Shown: positions 38,001 to 47,000 of the stretch, piece by piece
How positions within the stretch are numbered: the stretch's first letter is position 1
Layout of the letters: every line of letters begins with the position of its first letter
Origin: Cordilura impudica
Taxonomy: Eukaryota; Arthropoda; Insecta; Diptera; Scathophagidae
NCBI GenBank assembly: GCA_963682025.1
Contig: OY821518.1
Span: 143,134,529 to 143,198,528, forward strand
Direction of reading: 5' to 3'
DNA length: 64,000 bases
Made by a program: the position numbers and the translations under genes
The notes under the pieces: generated by a model
The model's input: the letters and a program-made list of their open reading frames with translations, nothing else
Told to the model about the DNA's origin: nothing
Databases searched by the model: none

Positions 38001-41000
38001 TCAGGTCACGATTGTATAAGTTACGAATTTTACAAGTTTGTCACTGCAAGCCTCATCAATGAAATCTTACCAATTTTGAACAGGAAATTTTTTAAAGAAA
38101 CAGATTCCATCTAGCTTTTAAAGGGCTTCATTGATCCCGCTTTTGAAAAAGGTGATCCTACTTACACTTCTAATTAACGTGGACTACCGTTAATTGTTGG
38201 ACTGTGCAAAATATTTATTATATATGAACCGCTTAACAGATTTTACCATTTTAATTAATAATACTATAGTAGAAAACGTATTCAAACGTGTGAATATTGT
38301 TCACTTGAAAAAACTAAATGGCAGCAATACCTACATATGTCTTTTTTTTGCGACTTTGATTTGATACCTCGTAATTCGCTTTTTTTTACAAACTTCAAAA
38401 ATAATTCGAATCTTACAGCTTTACTGTGAAAATACATCCAGTCTTAAGGCCTAGTTACCTAAGCGTAACGGTATCGGCGAATCAGCTGATTAAACCTGTC
38501 TTATGAAAAACACGTACAAGTGCTTACTCAACTTAAGCTAAATGTATCGTTAGCTTCTGTTGATTTTAGATTTTTGCTACGTTTGTACGTGACATTTGTG
38601 AACAGCTGACAAAGTTTGGATAATTTTACACAGCAACATGCTGGTACGTTTTTAAGGTTCTATAATTGGACTAATGCCAACGTTACAATACGATACAGTT
38701 ACATATTAGCAACGGTGGGTAACTAGGCCTTAATACTTTCTGCAAACACCTTTTCGGATCGTTTACTTTTGACCTTGGTGTAAAACAAGGGTGAGTCCAA
38801 TTTTGTTTGCTCTCTTTCTCAATGACTTAACCCTTTGACGACGAATGGGACACATATGTCCCATTTGGTTTTTTCGTCATAACAGGTACATTTTTCAATT
38901 GATTTGGACCAAATAGGTGTTATTCGATAAAAAAAAACAAATGCCTTATCTGGGTTTCATGTTAAATTTAACGGTTTGTTGTTTCAACTGGGGTTAAGGG
39001 CATCTCAAAGTCAAAAAATTTAATTTTTTTTCGGCAATTTTAATTTCCTAATATCTCGGTTTCTAAAAGATACTGCTGGATTAACTTTTAGTATTAGATG
39101 TACCAATGCTTTATATAAATTTATTGATTAACGAATTTTAAATTAGTTCTATACTTTTCACGGGGGGGCTGAAAATATTATGGGACATATGTGTCCCATT
39201 CGTCGTCAAAGGTAAAAATGAAGGAGACTTTCTTGAATTTTTTTTTATTTAATATTGTATAATTAAAAAACAAAGAAAAACAACCAATTCAGTAACAAAC
39301 ATAAAAAAAATCATGTGAGTCCGATCACACTAATTCAACAACCCTTTGCTGTAAAACGTTAAAAATATCCCAATATAAACGTATATAAGTGATACATAGA
39401 TGACGCTTTTAAAAAAGTGGCATAAAAAAACAATGTTATATCATAATTTTTTCACCAATACAATCATAAGTCACACAGCGTTATCTGCTTCAGCTCACAC
39501 CGATATGAGTTACGCTGTTTTTGTGATTGTATTGTGAAATAGAAATTTACCCCCCTGCGCGTATAGATGTTTACACATTAAAAACTCAAAAAACGTAAAA
39601 AAAAAGACAAACAGAAACTTAAAAAATTAATTTCAAATTATAAGATCCTATAATTGGGACATATAAAATAAATCAAAATCGAACTTAGTTGTGATAAATT
39701 TCAAAACAATTTCTGTCCGCAGTAAAGCACATTGGTTTTTTATTTTTTATTTTATTTTAGCCAACTGCGTACGAAACTCCAGATGTTTTATAGAAAATGG
39801 TTTTGAGTTACTTTTGGATATCAAGTCATACACTATGTGTGAGTTTTGCACACCCAAATCCATTAAATCAAAAAACAGATGAAGATAAAATCTGATCTTC
39901 GATTTACGATCATATTCATAGTAGGACTGAAAATAAATAAATAAATATTTCTTACTTAAAAAGTTACTTAGAAGATACTTAACACTATACCTTTTTTTGG
40001 TCCATAAGATCAACGCCACTCATTCCTGCGTTATATTGGGAAATCATTTTTGGACATGTCACATTAATTTTATTTGCAGATCCAGCCTGGCGTCTTTTGA
40101 CGATTGGATTTATGAAATTGGATCCCATATGCACTGCACGGTTGTCCATCCATTTGACAATTGCAACTCCTTTTGACACAAAGCTTTGGAAGTCTCCACG
40201 ATCAAAAGAGTTATCGGCGTCAAATTTTGGCATTTGTGCACGATTTTTACGCAAAGTGCCACAGGCTCGTATTCCATTGGTCATAAGTTTATGTAATAAT
40301 ATTGGACTATTGAAAAAGTTATCGAAATATAGTTCTATTCTCATATTTTCCAGACCTGCTGCTATATCTATAATAACGGATTCGCCAATGCCAACCTCTC
40401 TCTGTTCCTTTTTGCCTGTATATATATCAATTTTATATAGGTAACCACTCTTAGCATCGCAACGACACCACAATTTAAACCCCCCAGCTTATGGGTTTGT
40501 CTTTCATATATTGTTTCATTATATTGCGGCCCTTAAATTTTACCATATGCTCGTCTATAGACTGGCATTTTCCTTGGCTTAAATTTTTTCCAAATGCTGA
40601 GTTGAAATGATTTATTACTGTTCTAATTTTAAAGGCTCGATCGTATGATGCGTCGTCACGGCCTGGCTGTTCAGCATTATTGACAAAATGTATGCTGGAA
40701 ACGGTCTCGAGTCATAACTTTGGAAATAAACGGTACTGAATATATTTCCATCGTAGACCACTACAATCTTATTTCTGGCAATCTGTCGATACTCATTGCT
40801 ATAATCATTCCAAAAAATGTTTTCAACTCTTCTTTACTTATAGAAAATATTATACCTTTCTGCTCACAATAAAGTTTCGTTTGTTGAATTATGTGTTCTA
40901 CTAGTGTGTCGAAATCACAAACTGCATTGAATACTTCTAAAACAGTTGGGACATCCTCATCAGCGCTTACCTTTGGATTTAAAACCTGTCCGTATATATA

Positions 41001-44000
41001 ATCAGGGTCGGTATAAGCTGGTAACTTTGATTGGCTTTTTTCCACTGAAATTTAACTAAAAGTTCTTTGGCATCTTTGGGTTTGGGAACACCTTTTGCCA
41101 TTGACGTATCAGTCTCAGAATTTTTGCTCGTTGAAGGTTTTCGGTCTGCAGAATATCTCCGATTTCGATTTCGGCTCCGTTCGCTAAATCTGTAAAATCA
41201 TCCAAAACAGCACTATCCTCGAAGTCTAATTCAAACACATTTTCTTCATCTTCACTATCCGAAGTGTTCAAAAGCTGTACAATTTTATCCTCAGTTTTAT
41301 AAAATCGACGCAATCTGCTCATTTTCAATAATTATGGTTTACAATAATTAAATGGAAAAGCACAACTAAAAACACGGATTCACGCACAAATTGCAGCATG
41401 CAAACCGTTGTATTATTGATTAGAAACTAATAGCTTGAATAGTTATTGTGTGCTTTGCAATCTAATTTATGTAGACTTTGCCGCATGCATTATCGTGCAA
41501 ACAGCATTATATTATATTATATTAATTTCTATAATATAATACCAAAATTTGACAAGAGAAGTTAACGTACAGTAATGCCAAAATATGCCAAGAGAAGTTA
41601 ACGTATAGTAAAAGTAAGGTTGATTGTCCACGCATAACTTTCCTCAAACCCAACGAATTTAAGCAGTTAATAGCTCAAAGAGCTTGATCCACTGAGTTTT
41701 CTTAGACTTATGTCAATAGCCTACGTTAATTAGAACTCTAGTTATAGAGGTTTGAGTGAAGGAAAATATTGAAAAAATCTTGAAAAAAGTATAACTTGAG
41801 TAAGGTGGGAGTTGAGTAAATTCCAATGCTTGATGACATATATGTGTCTAAATTCCTTTCATTTAAAAAAAAATGAAGGAAATCGGCCGGATGGAACGGC
41901 CAGACGGACTGACTTTAGTTTTCATAAATTCTTTTAATATATAAGATGCCAAATAATATTTAATCCCAAATATTTACCTTTGACGACGAATGGGACACAT
42001 ATGTCCCATGATTTTTCTCGTTGAAGGAGTAACAATTTTTAAATTTTTACAACATTTTAGTCGTGAAATGTTGTATTTCTGAGAATGAATCCGCAAAAAT
42101 AATTTCAAAATTTCTACCGGAAAATTCTTCGTCGTCAAAGGGTTAACAGTTAAAATACTGTACTAGAAATAAAATACTATATGTGACCTTCTCCGAGAAA
42201 AGGGACCTAGTGTGTCAAAAAAACGGGTTGTGTCAAAAACGGTGGATTCTGGTACCTAAAAGGGTGTAGAAATTTTAAATGCGTTTTTTTTCTCAAAACT
42301 TAGTTTTCACACACTAGGTCCCTTTTCTCAGAGAAGGTCACATATGCTGATGATATTGTCATATTGACCGATTCTCCAAGTGTATTGCAAAAATATGATC
42401 CATGTACTGTAATGCATGGTGTTTAAAAATAAATCTTGCCAAATCGAAAATATTAATTTTTCGTAGTAGTGCTCGAATATCTAAGAAGCTAAAATGGACT
42501 CTGAAATTGAAATCGTTAACATACATATATAAATAACTAGGAATTGATCTTAATTGCAATTTATCATATACAAGACATCTCGAAAACATATTAAAAATGT
42601 CAAAAATGGCAATTGCTTCCTCATGGACGAATTATATAAACCATCCTATGATTTCTAATAGCGATAAACTTATGATATATCATGCTACATCCAGGTCAAT
42701 TATGTTTTATGGAGCTCAAATCTGGGGTTTTAGACAATGGATGAAGTTGGAAAATTGTTCAGGGTCTTTATCAAGAAAATGTTCTATCCATCTAGTGTAA
42801 AAATCCAAATTATACCTGCTAATACTAAGAGACCGCTGTGGGAACGTTGGATATTTAATCCCTGATGCATGTTACAATTAAACTTATGTGTGAGTCCACT
42901 TTTTAATTCTCAATTTTCTTCTCGTGCTGCAAGTTTATTAATAAAAGAGTGAGATAAAATGATTTAAATGCCCGAGCATTCAAAAATTATTCAATTGGTT
43001 TCACACTCTGCAATCTAAATGATTCCGAAAATATACTACAATTCTTGGGAGTTTGTCCAATTTTTAACCAGGGGCGCCTAAAATAATTTGAAACTACTAT
43101 ATTAAATATAAATGTGTTTCTTAATTCCAATTACTATAGATTATATAAATATATTGCAGTAAATATATTAAATTTTTTTAAATTATTGGAAATTAATGAT
43201 GAAGGAATATAATTTGTCCTTAATTAATACATTTACATGTGTGCATTAAAAGAAGTCATTTTTATTTTTTTTCCTATTATTTTTAACTAGTTTTGTGTGG
43301 CGCCTAGGCGCCCGTTTAAAAATTATGAATAAAACAGTTTAAATTTAAATACACGAAAGATTTATAATAAATTATATTTCTTTTAATATAGTAGTAAATT
43401 GAAAATTATATTGTTACATATGTACATTTGAAAAAAGATTGTGTCTGTAGAAATTATTATATACATAAGTATCAAAACAGATAAGAAATATTTGGCAAAA
43501 AAGTTTTTCAATTTAGAATCTCTTGAATAGTTTTCCTTACTGTGGGTTCGATTGAATACGTATCTTAACTTGGCTTGCAACTTTTGATCGTGACAAAGCC
43601 ACATACAGTTGGCCGTGTGAAAATACCGAGGTCTCCAAATTAATGCCAACGTAATCAAATGACTGGCCTTGAGCCTTGTATATGGTTATTGCGTATGCAG
43701 GAATTACTGGAAACTGGCGGCGTTTTAATATGAAAGGTAATGTGGTGTCGGTTGGGGCGAGATCAATCCTAGGAATTAGAAGCGTATCATTTTGGTCAGC
43801 GTTGCAGAATCAGTCAGTCTCTCAGTCAGTCAGTCAGTGAGTCAGGGATCAGCGTAAATATATTCAAGATATTACCAGGCCTTCACACGTTATATTTTTA
43901 GCTTTCAGGTTGTAATGCGCTCACACTTTTTTACTCTTTTTTACTAAACAATCATACGTTTCAATTCTCTCTTTCAATTTTTCAATGGGACAGTTGCTTA

Positions 44001-47000
44001 ACAATTTTTTGACTATTGGATGTGTGATCAATTTGACTTGAACATGGGAAGGCCGGGTAAAATGAGGAGATTGGAGAATCCCAAAATTATTAAAATTTAA
44101 TACAACGGAGTTCGCTTATAACGAACACTGGTTGTAATAAATTTTTGTTTACAGCGAAGAATTTCTTCGGTCCCAAGAATTTTAATCACATTTTTCATAC
44201 AAATTGCTTCTCTTATAGCGAACAGTGGTTATATCAAACTTTTGACTTTAACAAACAAATTTTTTTTTCCATTTCAGAATTTTCGTATATTTTATATATT
44301 TAAAAAAAATTAATTTCAATGTAATTTAATTTTATTTTCATTTAATTTTAATACAAAACAAAAACTTCGATTTTCAAATGAAGTTGTGTAAAAAGTCCTT
44401 TTATGTATATTTTCGTAAAAGTTTGCCAGTAGCCAACCTTTGCTTTCTACTTTCTGTTTCTATACATAAGGAGTTTTTCATATTATATGATTTTAAAAAA
44501 ATATTTTATTTTGATAGAAACTCGGTAATTTTAGTATTATTAAGACAAACAAGTAATATGTATCTTTTTAGTAATTTAATTTATGTTTTATAACTTTTTA
44601 AAATGCCCCAAAATAAATAAACTTATTCAACTAAAAAAACCTTTTAAACCTTTCGGACAAATCAAAATAATACTACGGTTATAAAGAACTTAGTCTATAA
44701 GGAACTAATTTAGCCGGTCCCGCCGAGTTAGCTATAACCTAACTTCATTTTATTGTAGAAAAATAGAATAGCATAGAAAAAAAAAACGTTTTAGAGCAAG
44801 GTTCCTAAAAGTTTCTTAAGGGAGGGGTAAGGTTTAAAAAGTTAATAAAAGTCGTATTTTGCATAATTCTTTTTTGAAGATATGAATAATGTTGGATTAT
44901 TTATTTCATATATACGTTATAGCATTATATTTGAAGAATCTTTGAAAAAAATTTCAATTAAAAATTTTAATAAATAAGTCCGTGACAGCGAATCCCCGGA
45001 GGCGTTGTTGTTTTGCGGTGAACATCATAACTCGTTACCGAATCATGTGAAATAAAAAAATATCTAAACGCGTTTCAAAGGTGACGAAGAGTTTTTTCGA
45101 TTTTTTTTTTTTTTTTGCAGCATTTTGAAGTGTAGAACGATTTTTGCTATACAATTTCGGGAATTTGTTGTTAAAAAATGGGAAAGAAAATGGAATTAAA
45201 AAAACCCTTCGTGGTTACGTGATGATTTATGTGTAGATATAGTGTCTTAAATTGCAAAAGAATCGGTCACGTAGATTTTGAGTTATGATGTTGACGGACT
45301 TGGAATTTATATACTATGATTTATATATTATACCGTATCAGGCCGGTCGCTGGAAACGCTGTATCTTCTTAAGTTTTGCTCTGATTTACTTAAAATTTTG
45401 AAACAACATCTTCGATATGTTGTGCATTCAGAAAGAGAAATGCAAAAAAGGTTTTAAAACCTACCACCCCTTAAGGAAGTGCAAACACCAATACATCTAC
45501 AAAAAAGAGAAAAATAATATTTCATATGTAAAAAGCGAACATTTTTTCCAGTTATCTATAAATCCAAAAAAAAAAAAAAAAATAAGGGCGTATTAGTTTT
45601 ACTTAAAAAACAAAATTATTATTCCAAATCGCCTTTAATTCTTCTATGATAATTTCAATAAATTATTCAAATTAAAATCTTAAATATACCTAAATACGTA
45701 ATTTATGTTTGTCTAAATTTTTTGAAAGCAAATTGTGCAAAAATTAATATTATGAGTGAAAAAAAAATTATTTTCCCACCTCTCTTCTGAAATTACAATG
45801 TAATTTAATTAAGCAAAGTCAGAATAATTTAAATTTTAAACTTAATATTGCACTATTTTTCAAGTGCTTTTCAATATAGAGCTTTAAACGAAATCATACG
45901 TTGGACAACAACAAAATCCACATTGAAGATATCTTTTTTCTCAAATATTTATCAAAAAAAGCATACTCTTTGGTAAGTGCTGGCCATCAGAGAACCTGAG
46001 CGAAAGCACTCTTAACAATTCAAAACAATTTTGAGGTGAAAAACAAAACAGACAAACGGTAAAGTATAGTTTGATAAAAAAAATATGTATGCATATCGGA
46101 CGACGTTAAATGAGAAAAATAAAAATGTTTAAAATTTCCTTCATTACTTTTTTTGCAGATTTTTTTCATTGACCAAGAAAGGGAATTTAAAGAAGAATTT
46201 GAATAGATATTAGTTATACCCTATACCACTATGTGGTTTGGGTATAATGACTTTGTGCTGCTGTTTGTAACAACCAAAAATATTTGACCTAGACCCATCT
46301 TTAATTATACCGATCGAATCAGAATCACTTTCGGAGTTGATTTAACAATGTCCGTCCGTCCGTCCGTCCGTCTGTGTGTCCATGTAAAGCTTGTAATCAA
46401 ACTGCAGGTCGCAAATATGAATATATTTCGATGAAATTTGGTATGTAAGCTTTTATCGGCAATGGGATGAACGCTATTGAAATTGGTGAGAATCGGTCCA
46501 TGTTCAGACCTAGCCCCCATACAAATTACCCATATGAAATCGACATAAATTGCCATAAGATCCAAATTGTCATATAGATCTTACTCAAATTGGGTTTGTA
46601 TGCGTTCATTACATCCACTAATGAGTAGTCCAAAAATGATCCCTTTGACCCCATATAGAGCTGCTTCCCGATCTTCACTTAAATCTATTAAAAAACAAAA
46701 ATATTGCACTGATTCTTCTCAAATTTTGTTTGTATATATTTTTGCAAAATACAAGAGACTTTACCAAACATGATCAGGATCGGTCCATTTTTGGACCTAG
46801 TCCCTCTATAGATATAGCATCCGATATGAACTTTTTCATATCTGCAGCCAAAAAAATTAATAAAAATCCCACTTATATTTGGTTTTTGCTTATTTTCAAT
46901 GTCCAGTTAGTTGGGCCTAAGAGATAGGGTTTCTAAACGCATGGTATAGGGTATCGTATAGTCGGTCTAGACCGACTATAATTTTCTTACTTGTTTTTTG

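Larger units (their letters stand above)
37985..42870 (+). pseudogene. LINE reverse transcriptase relic broken by three DNA elements
   Basis: RT motifs run in order on the + strand: [14 protein letters not shown] and [10 protein letters not shown] (37998-38090), [18 protein letters not shown] (38738-38793), [12 protein letters not shown] (to 38826), [15 protein letters not shown] (42345 on), and the post-RT block [14 protein letters not shown] and YGAQIWGF (42658-42730). Between these, elements at 38448-38729, 38831-42142 and 42182-42342 interrupt it at TTAA, TTAA and TA. Point stops and frameshifts also occur. Clade not assigned. Confidence 0.75.

Noticed and set aside
43820..43850. CRISPR-like short repeats (AGTC units)
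   Set aside because: Simple tetranucleotide repeat without spacers in a eukaryotic intron.
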